Of a stretch of 64,000 nt of DNA, positions 42,519-50,848 are shown piece after piece. This stretch comes from Streptomyces thinghirensis. Its GTDB lineage: Bacteria; Actinomycetota; Actinomycetia; Streptomycetales; Streptomycetaceae. Where the stretch lies: positions 1 to 64,000 of the forward strand of contig JAKFGP010000051.1 of the NCBI GenBank assembly GCA_021502835.1, read 5' to 3'. Each line of letters begins with the position of its first letter. Position 1 is the first letter of the stretch. The translations under genes were made by a program, and so were the position numbers. The notes under the pieces are model-generated. The model saw nothing but the letters and a program-made list of their open reading frames with translations, was not told where the DNA came from and searched no databases.

Positions 42519-43710
42519 TCAGGCGCCGCCGCGCGGCGGGCGGTCGTCCGGAGCGCCCGGGCCGCCGGAACCCTCCGGCCCGTTGGCCCCGCCACTCGGA
42601 CCGTCCGCCCCGTCACCCGGTCCACCGGGCCCCTCGGTCCCGTCCCCGTCCTTGGGCGGCCGCGGCTGGGAGGCCGTGAAGCCGCCGAAGCCCCGCCGCA
42701 TCCGGTCGCCGAGGTCACCCGCGCCGCCCGCGATGTCGTTGACCAGCTTCATCAGGGGGTCCTTGGAGCCGCGCACATGCGTGGCGTAGCTGGACGCCGA
42801 CTCGCGGAAGGAGTCCCGGACCGAGGTGTCCTTGTCCTCGTCGCGCCGGGGGTAGTGGCCGTCCATGATCCGCTGGTAGTCCCGGGACGCCGCCCACTTC
42901 TTCAGCTCGGCCGCCCGCACCGTCGTGAAGGGGTGGGAGCGGGGCAGCACGTTCAGGATCTTCAGCACGGAGTCGCGCAGGTCGCCCCCGGCCTCGTACT
43001 CGTCGGCCTGCTCCAGGAACGCGTCCACGTTCATCTCGTGCAGGTGGTTGCCGCCCGCGATCTTCATCAGGCCCCGCATGGAGGCCTGGAGGTCCCTGGC
43101 CGACCAGCAGACCCGCGCGGTCGGCGGACAGCTCCGACTTGCGGAACCACTCGCGCAGCGCGGTCACGATCGCCATGATCGCCAGGTTGCCCAGCGGGAT
43201 CCAGGCGACCCGGACCGCGAGGGACGTGAGGAAGAGCAGGACGGTCCGGTAGACCGAGTGCCCGGACAGCGCGTGCCCGACCTCGTGCCCGACGACCGCC
43301 CGCATCTCCTCCTCGTCCAGCAGCTCGACGAGGCCCGTGGTGACGACGATGATCGGCTCGTCCAGGCCGATGCACATCGCGTTCGGGGTCGGGTCCTGGT
43401 TGACGTACATCGGGGGACCTTTTCCAGGTCCAGGATGCTAGCAGGCGTCGCGCAGCATCACGTTCAGATGGGCGAACTGCCGGTCCGAGACCCGCACCGA
43501 GTCGGACAGGAACAGCAGCCTCAGACTCCGCTCGGGCAACAGGCCGCTCAGCGCCTTGAAGACCGTGTCGAAGCCGCTCAGCTTGCGCAGCGCCACCGGG
43601 GCGGAACGGTCGGCCGGATGCTCGTACGCACGCGAGGAGATCCCGGGGAAGCGCCTGCGCTGCCTGCTCGGCACGTTCTCGTGCCCGTTGTGCTGGTGGC
43701 CGTCGGACAT
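42519..43710 (-). CDS. M48-family zinc metalloprotease
   Basis: The start is ATG 43710 ([15 protein letters not shown]) and the stop is TGA read at 42521-42519, about 396 residues. The zinc site [10 protein letters not shown] (HExxH) is near 43290, with the upstream [21 protein letters not shown] typical of HtpX/M48 proteins. A hydrophobic segment ([27 protein letters not shown]) anchors it in the membrane. The third ligand is probably Glu in [10 protein letters not shown]. The C-terminal 80 residues are Gly/Pro/Asp-rich. It is convergent with the preceding gene, 26 bases away. Indels lie near 43095 and 43418. Confidence 0.9.
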
Positions 43711-43854
43711 GTCTTCCCCCATGTGCGCGTGTGTGGCCTGTGCGTGTGCCCGGCCCTTTACGAACCCTTGTGCGGCCCTTTGCGCCCCCGAAGCCGAGCC
43801 CAGCCTAGGCGGAGATACCGTGGACGGGCACGTTGCAACGAAGGAGTCCACGTC

Positions 43855-44015
43855 ATGGCGCACACCCCCCACACCGACTGGCTCGCCACGCGGCGACGGC
43901 GGCCGAGCAGCAAGGGGCGGGGAATCTGCTCCGGGTCGTGCTGATCGTGATGGTGGTGGGCTGTGTGCTGACCGCGTGGTTCCTGCTGCGGGGGTACAAG
44001 CGGAAGGACGACTGA
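43855..44015 (+). CDS. Small single-pass membrane protein
   Basis: ATG 43855 has AAGGAG upstream and opens [19 protein letters not shown] after a lost base near 43892. A helix ([18 protein letters not shown]) is followed by a positive end, RGYKRKDD, and TGA at 44013-44015. The product is about 53 residues. It is conserved at this place before nadD in Streptomyces by my recollection. Its function is unknown. Confidence 0.75.
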
Positions 44016-44156
44016 GGAGATCGAAGGTTCCCCGGACCCCTCCGACCGGTCATCGGCCGGTCACCAACGGCGGAGTCGGCGTGATCGCCCGAGAGGCGCC
44101 CGCATACGATGAGCGGACGTCTTTATCCCGCCCACACCGGATAGGTCCTGCCGAAG

Positions 44157-44324
44157 ATGAGCTTCCACAGCACCGCTGCCCAGTTTGTCACTCTCGCCTC
44201 CGAGGGCGGCGAGGAGCACAGCGGCAACCACGAGAGTCTCAGCCCCTACGTCACCGGCATCGGCGCGTTCGTCATCCTGATGCTCCTGCTGTGGATCACC
44301 ACCCGGTTCAACCGCGACCGCTGA
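44157..44324 (+). CDS. Small tail-anchored membrane protein, 55 residues
   Basis: ATG 44157 to TGA 44322-44324 is a clean frame without any indel: [16 protein letters not shown], an acidic/His stretch, the helix [20 protein letters not shown] and a basic end NRDR. The helix near the C-terminus suggests tail anchoring. It lies 60 bases before nadD and may be co-transcribed. Confidence 0.75.
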   Translation: MSFHSTAAQFVTLASEGGEEHSGNHESLSPYVTGIGAFVILMLLLWITTRFNRDR

Positions 44325-44383
44325 GCGCGGGGGCGAGTGGGCCCGGCAGGAGCCCTCGGGCCGGGCCGGTAGGGTCTGCACGC

Positions 44384-45113
44384 ATGGGAGAGCAGGACAT
44401 GCCTACCGGTCCGGCGCACGAAACGGCGCACGCGCCGGCGCGTGGCACGCAGAACCGCGCGGTGCCCGCCCGCGCCACCGGCCGGGGCGGCGGCCCGCGG
44501 TCGTCGGGCAAGCGCCGCCTCGGCGTCATGGGCGGCACCTTCGACCCGATCCACCACGGGCACCTCGTGGCGGCCAGTGAGGTCGCCGCGCGCAGTTCCA
44601 CCTCGACGAAGTGGTGTTCGTGCCCACCGGGCAGCCGTGGCAGAAGAGCCACCGCACGGTCTCCGCGGCCGAGGACCGCTATCTGATGACGGTCGTGGCG
44701 ACCGTCGAGAACCACAGTTCTCCGTGAGCCGCATCGACATCGACCGCGGCGGTCCCACCTACACCGTGGACACCCTTCGCGACCTGCGCGAGCTCAACCC
44801 GGACGCCGACCTGTTCTTCATCACCGGCGCCGACGCCCCTCGCCCAGATCCTCACCTGGCGCGACAGCGGGAACTGTTCTCCCTGGCGCACTTCATCGGC
44901 GTCACCCGGCCCGGCCACACGCTGACGGACGCCGGACTCCCCAAGGGCGGCGTCTCACTCGTCGAGGTCCCCGCCCTCGCCATCTCCTCCACGGACTGCC
45001 GTGCGAGAGTCGCCAAGGGCGATCCCGTCTGGTATCTGGTGCCGGACGGGGTCGTGCGCTATATCGACAAGCGCCAGCTGTACGCGGCGAGTGAGCCGAG
45101 AGGGCACCGGTGA
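44384..45113 (+). CDS. nadD: Nicotinate-nucleotide adenylyltransferase
   Basis: NadD converts nicotinate mononucleotide to the dinucleotide in NAD synthesis. The nucleotidyltransferase signature [15 protein letters not shown] is near 44525, and the second motif ([10 protein letters not shown], the ISSTxIR type) is near 44985. The start at ATG 44384 gives an unusual N-terminal extension of about 45 low-complexity residues; ATG 44399 and later starts would shorten it. TGA 45111-45113 overlaps the GTG of the next gene (GTGA). Indels lie near 44592, 44715, 44842 and 44862. Confidence 0.93.
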
Positions 45114-46994
45114 ACGACGGATACGACACGGGCTACGGCGGCGACGGCGGCGACCAGGACCGTGCGAACTCGTGGGTTACGACGAGTACGGCCGGCCGGT
45201 GTACCGCCCGGCCCAGGGCCAGGCCCCGGCCCAGCCCGGCGGGCAGCAGGCGTACGACCCGTACGCGCAGCAGGGTCAGCACGACCAGCAGGGTCAGCAG
45301 TACGGGCAGCAGGGCTACGGCTACGACCCGTACACCACGGGCGGACAGCAGCCCGCCCCACAGCCGTACGAGACCTATGACGGCTACGGCTCCCAGACCG
45401 GCTACGACACCGGCCGGCAGCCGCCCGCTCCCGGCTGCACGACGCCTACGACGGCTACGCCTCCGGCACGCAGCCGCAGCCCTCGGCCACGACCCGTACG
45501 GTCAGGCGGCCACCAGCGGCCGGCAGCCCCGGGTCGCCGAGCAGACCGCCTACATCCCGCAGCAGGCGGGGCCCGCCCGCGGAAACGGAAGCCCCGAAGA
45601 GACGCCGGAACCCGACCGGGAGTACCGCACCGAGCAGTTCGCCTTCGTCGAGGAGCCGGCCGACGACTCCGAGGACGTCATCGACTGGATGAAGTTCACG
45701 GAGAACCGCACCGAGCGCCGCGAGAGCCCGGCGGCGCGCACGCGCGCGTGTCGTCGCCCTGGTCGTCGTCCTGGCGCTGGTCGTGGTCGGCGGCGTCGGC
45801 TACCTCCTGGTCCGCCGGAAAACTCCCCGGGCTGTCCTCCTCGGACGACCAAGACGGGCGGTACGACGGCGGCGGGCGCCCAGAAGCGCGACGTGATCGC
45901 CGTCCACCTGCACGACACCACCGGCGGCGGCACCTCCACCGCGCTGCTCATAGACAACACCACCACCAAGCAGGGCACCGCCGTCCTGGTGCCCAACTCC
46001 CTCTCCCTGACCGCCGACGACGGCAGCACCACCACGCTCGCCAGTCCGTCGACGACGACGGTCCCGACGCCACCAGGACCGCGCTCGACTCGGCCCTCGG
46101 GACCGACATCGAGGGCACCTGGCGCCTGGACACGCCCTACCTCCAGATCCTCGTCGACCTGGTCGGGAACATCGAGGTCGACACCGACACCGACGTCCCC
46201 GACCCGGCGGCCAAGGACAAGGGCGCCAACCCCCTCGTGCGCGAGGGCGAGGGCCAGACCCTCAGCGGCAAGATGGCCGTCGCCTACGCCACCCACCGCG
46301 GCTCCGGCGAGGAGGCGGACGCCCAGCTGCGGCGTTTCGGGCAGGTCATGCAGGGAGTGCTGCGCAAGCTGTCCCTCGGACCCCGCGGCCGCGACGACCA
46401 CCGTCCAGACCCTCGGGCTGATCCTCGACCGCCGCTGACCGAGAAGGACCTCGGCTCCTTCCTCGCCGGGCTCTCCGACCTCGCCAAGGGCGGCGACTTC
46501 GAGACCGCGCTGCTGCCCGTCCAGGACGACGGCAGGCTCAGCGCCGAGGCCGGTGACGGCATCGTCAAGGAGGTCCTCGGCGGCACCGCCAAGAGCCCCG
46601 ACAAGGACGCGGCCGTCAGTGTCTCCGTCCGCAACGCCACCGGCGTCGAGGACCGCACCGGCAAGGGCCGCGTCGTCCTCCTCAACGGCGGCTTCACCTT
46701 CCTGGAGGGCGGCACCGGGTCCGGCACCGAGGCGACGTCGAAGGTCGTCTACGCCGAGGCCGCCGACAAGGAGAACGCCGTCCAGGTCGCCAAGACCCTG
46801 GGCCTGCCCACCGGCTCCGTCACCCAGGGCGAGGTCTCCGCGAACGCGAGGGTCTCGGTGGTACTCGGCCAGGACTACGAACCGGCCTCCCTAGAGACCG
46901 GGCTCCTGGAGAGCGGCCTCCGGAGACCGGCCTCCTGGAGACCGGCCTCCGGCGGGCGGGTGATTATCACGTGGGCCGCCGTCGGCGGTCGTAG
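45110..46994 (+). CDS. Divergent LCP / LytR C-terminal domain protein (PdtA-like)
   Basis: GTG 45110 overlaps the nadD stop. About 190 cytoplasmic residues are Tyr/Gln/Gly-rich ([18 protein letters not shown]). A helix ([20 protein letters not shown]) leads to an outer LCP-type domain (45890-46440). There [13 protein letters not shown] stands where classic LCP proteins have SIPRD, and the later motif reads [21 protein letters not shown] LytR_C domain ([16 protein letters not shown] to VVLGQDYEP) follows. S. coelicolor SCO2578 (PdtA), at the same place, is reported to attach polydiglycosylphosphate to the wall. After 15-bp repeats are repaired, TAG 46992-46994 ends the gene; the uncorrected frame runs to 47037. 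Several indels occur. Confidence 0.85.
46879..46952 (+). repeat. 15-bp minisatellite at the 3' end of the LCP-like gene
   Basis: Five units related to GAGACCGGCCTCCTG start at 46879, 46894, 46909 (14 bp, one base short), 46923 and 46938. With the short unit repaired they encode LETGL-type pentapeptides, then [14 protein letters not shown] and a stop. Confidence 0.85.
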
Positions 46995-47033
46995 GACCCT
47001 TGAGGTCAACCGACCGCCGACCCGAGCCAGGCG

Positions 47034-47481
47034 GTGACCGCGACCGACCGCTCCATCGAACTCATCAACACCGCCGCGCAGGCGGCGGCCGACATAGCTC
47101 GCGCACGACATCATCGCCTACGACGTCAGCGACGTGCTGTCGATCACGGACGCCTTCCTGCTGGCCTCCGCGCCCAACGACCGCCAGGTCAAGTCGATCG
47201 TCGACGAGATCGAGGAGCGGCTCAGCAAGGAACTCGGCACCAAGCCGGTACGCCGCGAGGGCGACCGCGAGGCCCGCTGGGTCCTGCTCGACTACGTCGA
47301 CATCGTCGTCCACGTCCAGCACAGCGAGGAGCGCGTCTTCTACGCCCTGGAGCGCCTCTGGAAGGACTGCCCCGAGCTGGAGCTGCCCGCCGACGCCAAG
47401 GAGACCCGCGGCAGGGCGGAGGAGCACGCCAGGCTCCGGGCCGCCGAGGAGGCGACGGAGACCGACGGGGACTGGCGATGA
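47034..47481 (+). CDS. rsfS: Ribosomal silencing factor RsfS
   Basis: RsfS binds L14 and blocks subunit joining in slow growth. The start is GTG 47034 (VTATDRSIELINTAAQAAAD) and the stop is TGA 47479-47481, about 148 residues. Family motifs are ITDAFLLASAPNDRQVKSIVDEIEE, REGDREARWVLLDYVDIVVHV and FYALERLWKDCP. One indel lies near 47098. The stop overlaps the ATG of the next gene (ATGA). The nadD-LCP-rsfS-phosphatase order suggests one operon with coupled translation. Confidence 0.94.
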
Positions 47482-48150
47482 GCGCCACCGGTGAGGTGAC
47501 GGCCGGGCAGCCCGGCCGCGGCCGGCGGGTCATCCTCTGGCGGCACGGCCAGACCTCGTGGAACGTGGAGCGCCGCTTCCAGGGCACCACGGACGTAGAG
47601 CTGACCGGGACCGGCGTCGCCCAGGCCCGCCGTGCCGCCCAGCTGCTGGTGCACCTGAAGCCCGACGCCATCGTCGCCTCCGACCTCGCGCGCGCCGCGA
47701 ACACGGCCGCCGAGCTGGCCGCGCTCACCGGCCTGGACGTGACCCTGGAGGAGGGCCTGCGGGAGACCTACGCGGGCGTCTGGCAGGGGCTGACCCACGA
47801 CGAGATCATCGTCCGGCACGGCGAGGAGTACGCGGCGTGGAAACGCGGCGAGCCGGTCCGCCGCGGCGGTGGCGAGCTGGAGACCGAGGTGGCCGACCGC
47901 GCCGCCCCCGTGGTGCTCCGGCACGCCGAGAAGCTCGCCGAGGACGGCACCCTCGTCGTGGTCAGCCACGGCGGCACGATCCGCACCACCATCGGCCGGC
48001 TGCTCGGGCTGGAACCGCACACCTGGGAGAGGCCTCGGCGGCCTCACCAACTGCTGCTGGTCCGTCCTGGGCGAGGGCGCCCGCGGCTGGCGTCTGCTCG
48101 AGCACAACGCCGGCACGCTGCCGGAACCGGTGCTCGGCGACGACGACTGA
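47478..48150 (+). CDS. Histidine phosphatase family protein (phosphoglycerate mutase-like)
   Basis: ATG 47478 overlaps the rsfS stop by four bases. The phosphohistidine motif is LWRHGQTSWN near 47540, and the second His is in VVVSHGGTIR near 47960. Other core elements are DVELTGTGVAQARRAA, IVASDLARAANTA, GLRETYAGVWQG and RGGGELETEVADR. It is about 224 residues and ends at TGA 48148-48150 after an indel near 48030. In actinobacteria this gene is often labelled a glucosyl-3-phosphoglycerate phosphatase or a broad sugar-phosphatase; the substrate cannot be told from sequence. Confidence 0.9.
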
Positions 48151-48179
48151 GGCGCGGCCGACGGGCCCGGTACCCGGAT

Positions 48180-48209
48180 TTCACTTTCCGGCAGGTCGCA
48201 GGCTAAAGT
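48180..48209 (+). promoter_or_regulatory. Putative promoter of the first tRNA-Ala
   Basis: TTCACT at 48180-48185 and TAAAGT at 48204-48209 are spaced by 18 bases, about 60 bases before the tRNA. Confidence 0.4.
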
Positions 48210-48269
48210 TCTTCTTGTTCGCCCCGCCGAGCGGAGCGAAAGACCATGCGGCCCCGCCGCGTGGCACCA

Positions 48270-48343
48270 GGGGCTATAGCTCAGTTGGTAGAGCGCCTGC
48301 ATGGCATGCAGGGAGGTCAGGAGTTCAATTCTCCTTAGCTCCA
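48270..48343 (+). tRNA. tRNA-Ala(GGC), copy 1
   Basis: The acceptor arms GGGGCTA / TAGCTCC enclose a D-arm with GCTCAGTTGGTAGAGC, the anticodon loop ATGGCAT (anticodon GGC) and the T-arm GTTCAATTC. CCA is only partly encoded. Compared with copy 2 it has one extra G after the anticodon stem (GCAGGGAGG against GCAGGAGG), probably a reading fault, giving 74 rather than 73 bases. Confidence 0.95.
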
Positions 48344-48356
48344 CAGCCCACGGACG

Positions 48357-48385
48357 AATCCCGTCCCCCTCGGGGGGCGGGATTT
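48357..48385 (+). terminator. Terminator after tRNA-Ala copy 1
   Basis: The inverted repeat AATCCCGTCCCCC / GGGGGGCGGGATT ends in TTTTT, a classic intrinsic terminator. Confidence 0.8.
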
Positions 48386-48545
48386 TTCGTTTGCGCCCGC
48401 TTGAGCAACGGGAGTCCCACAGGCGTATACCCCTGTGAGGCTCCGTGTCCGGACTGGTACTGAGGCGTCGCTGACCGTATTGGCCCGGTCGTGGCAGAAT
48501 CAAACGGCCGGAAGGGGGACCGCGACCCGACGGGAGGGAGTGGCG

Positions 48546-48719
48546 ATGCCTGCGAGCATCCTCGAGGAGGTCGGTCACCTCCTCGGCGGAGCGGTGACAC
48601 GGAACACGGTCACCCGCCTCAGCTGCCCTTCCTGCGGTTCCGGGCACGTGGCCCAAGTCCTCGGCGACAACGGCGGAATCTCGTACGTGTGCACGGCCTG
48701 CGGCCACAGCTGGAGCTGA
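48546..48719 (+). CDS. 57-residue zinc-ribbon protein
   Basis: ATG 48546 has GGGAGGG eight bases upstream, and TGA 48717-48719 closes a clean frame. A short amphipathic start (MPASILEEVGHLLGGAV) leads to a zinc ribbon: LSCPSCGSGHVAQVLG and VCTACGHSWS (CxxC-x19-CxxC). Such ribbons bind nucleic acid or protein partners; no partner is evident. The next tiny zinc-ribbon gene starts four bases later, so the pair is surely co-transcribed. Confidence 0.85.
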   Translation: MPASILEEVGHLLGGAVTRNTVTRLSCPSCGSGHVAQVLGDNGGISYVCTACGHSWS

Positions 48720-48722
48720 TCG

Positions 48723-48956
48723 ATGGGTGCACACAGGCGAAAGTGCGACTGGTGCGGCAGCGGCACCCCGATCGTGCGGGACATGGAGCCGGTCAACCCG
48801 GACTACCAGTACTGGTGCGAGGAGTGCGCGCGGGCGCTGATCATAAAGGGCGACCCGATCGAGACGTACCGCGAACTCGAGGGCGAGCCGATCTACGGCC
48901 GGCTCCTCGAGGAGCACTGCACGCTCAAGCGGTTCTACTCGTTCGTCACGGCGTAG
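48723..48956 (+). CDS. 77-residue CxxC/CxxC small protein
   Basis: The clean frame runs from ATG 48723, with GGAG seven bases upstream, to TAG 48954-48956. It begins MGAHRRKCDWCGSGTPIV and has a second pair in YWCEECARALIIKG, so a zinc knuckle is likely; a further Cys lies in EEHCTLKRF. The sequence is acidic in the middle and ends YSFVTA. I do not recognise a named family. It forms a two-gene unit with the preceding zinc ribbon, between the two tRNA-Ala genes. Confidence 0.85.
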   Translation: MGAHRRKCDWCGSGTPIVRDMEPVNPDYQYWCEECARALIIKGDPIETYRELEGEPIYGRLLEEHCTLKRFYSFVTA

Positions 48957-49088
48957 CGGGCGTGCTCGTCATGGCCTGACAGCTTGCGCAAGGGGCAAAG
49001 CGGGCAAACTGGAAACGATTTGGTGTTGTCCCCGGTCGACCGTGTAATGTTGGCGTCGCCGCCGGGGAAACCGGGCGGCAGACAGCAA

Positions 49089-49161
49089 GGGGCTATAGCT
49101 CAGTTGGTAGAGCGCCTGCATGGCATGCAGGAGGTCAGGAGTTCAATTCTCCTTAGCTCCA
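49089..49161 (+). tRNA. tRNA-Ala(GGC), copy 2
   Basis: This 73-base gene has perfect arms and anticodon GGC, and is identical to copy 1 apart from the extra G there. A possible promoter (TTGGTG at 49020, TAATGT at 49045, spacing 19) lies upstream. Confidence 0.97.
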
Positions 49162-49171
49162 CGGAAAACAG

Positions 49172-49204
49172 GAAACCCCCCGGATCATTCGATCCGGGGG
49201 TTTC
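49172..49204. terminator. Bidirectional terminator between tRNA-Ala copy 2 and the minus-strand redox gene
   Basis: The near-perfect stem GAAACCCCCCGGATC / GATCCGGGGGTTTC has an ATTC loop and can end transcripts from both strands. Confidence 0.85.
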
Positions 49205-49226
49205 CTCGTGCTCGGCGGGTGTCTGC

Positions 49227-50848
49227 TCAGCGGCCGAGCGCGCGGCGGCCGCGGCCCTGGGACAGGACCGGCAGGTTGGTGCGCGAGGACGGCGCCTGTC
49301 CGCGGGTGTCCTCCTCGATGCGCAGGGCGAGCGCCGGGCAGCGGCGCACCGCGCGGACCGCCTTGGCCTCCGCGAAGCGCGGTACGTCGGCCTGCGCGAC
49401 GGTCGGGAAGCCGTCGGCGCCGAGCTGGAAGACCTCCGGGAGGATGTCCGCGCACAGGCCGTGGCCCCGGCACAGCGTCCAGTCGACGTAGATCTTCTGG
49501 CGGCTGGGCCCGTTCGCGTCTCCGCCGCCGCCCGGGATGCCCGTAGGGGTCCCGCCGCCCTCCAGGAGCGGCAGTACGCCCTCCACGGGCCGTCCGCAGC
49601 CGTTGCCGAGGACATGGGCGGCGAGGTCGTCCGTGAACGCCGTGAGGTCGACTCCAGGAACATCGCCGAGCCGTCCGGGTGCGAGCAGGCGCCGCGCCGC
49701 TTCACGTTCCGCGCGACCTGCTTGACCGCCTCCAGGGCGGCCGGGCCGCCGCCGTTCAGGATGTCCGCCAGGCCGCGCGCGGCGGCCGGCAGGCCCAGAT
49801 AGCAGGGGGCCGCACTGGCCCGCGCTCTCCTCCGCCAGCCACTGCGCCACCCGCAGCGACTCGCCCAGTGGGCAGGTGTCCTGACTGATCGGCGGGATCG
49901 CGCCCGCGCCCAGCAGAGCCGCCCACCTGCTGCAGGGAGTTGCGGGAGACGATCGCCTCGTCGACGGTCGCCGCGTCGATCCACTTGCCGTGGTAGCCGC
50001 CGGTCAGCACGCCCTGCGGCACCGGCGGGGCGCCGGCGAGCTGGAGGACGTAGCGCAGCGGCACGCCCGTCGGCACCTCGATGACCATGGGGCGGGCCAC
50101 GGCGCCGGAGACGGTGAGCATGACGGTGCCCGGCTCGTCGTACAGGCCGGTGTTGCCGTAGCGCTCCGGGCCGATGCGGGCGGCGATCGCCAGCTGGGCG
50201 AACGTCTCGGCGTTGGACAGCAGGGTCGGCGCGCCGCCGACGCCGCTCTTCGAAGCGCTGATCTTGCGGCCGGGCGGGATCGCCGGGCCGCCGTCGGTGG
50301 AGCGGACCAGCGAGGCCGCCGCGCCAGTGACCATGCGGACCGGATTGCGCTGCACGCGCGCGCGGAGGGGCGGATCGGCGTCCGTTGCTCCGGTCCGCGT
50401 TCGGCGAGGGCGGCCTCCATGGAGCGCTGCTGTGGACTCGCGGGTGACGCCGATGACGAGCGTGCGGGCGCCCACTCGCCTCGGCGCACAGGCAGCGCGC
50501 CGTCCAGGATCAGGTGCGGTGCGCGGTTGATGAGCACCGTGTCCTTGCGGCAGGCCGGCTCGTCCTCGCTGCCGTTGACGACCACGACGGGCCGTACGCC
50601 GCGCTTGATCGCCGCTTCGGCGACCGAGGCGCAGCTTCTTGTGGAAGGGGAAGCCGGCGCCGCCGCGCCCTTCAGGCCGATGCGTTCGGAGAGCTGCGCG
50701 AGTTGCTCACCGCCCAGCGGTTCGAGCGGACCGGTGCACCTTGAGGTGCATCGGCAGATCCAGGCGCTCGACAAGGTCGAAGCCCGACGTGAGCTGGGGA
50801 AGACCGACCACGCGGACTTCGGGGACGTCGGGCAGGGCCTCGTTCCAC
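49227..50848 (-). CDS. NuoF-like flavin/iron-sulfur (SLBB) protein with C-terminal ferredoxin domain
   Basis: The start is GTG 50848 (VNEALPDVPEVRVVGL after removing an extra G), with GGAGG six bases upstream. The stop is TGA read at 49229-49227, about 540 residues. The NuoF-type FMN loop GLKGRGGAGFPFHKKL is followed by VVVNGSEDEPACRKDT. Then come PTLLSNAETFAQLAIA, an SLBB segment (MVIEVPTGVPLRYVLQL) and the cluster motif SAGQCGPC, where complex I NuoF has SCGxCxPC. The last 90 residues are a P450-type [3Fe-4S] ferredoxin (VDWTLCRGHGLCADILPEVF, then RCPALAL). It probably moves electrons between a pyridine nucleotide and the membrane protein encoded upstream. Several indels occur. Confidence 0.85.
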
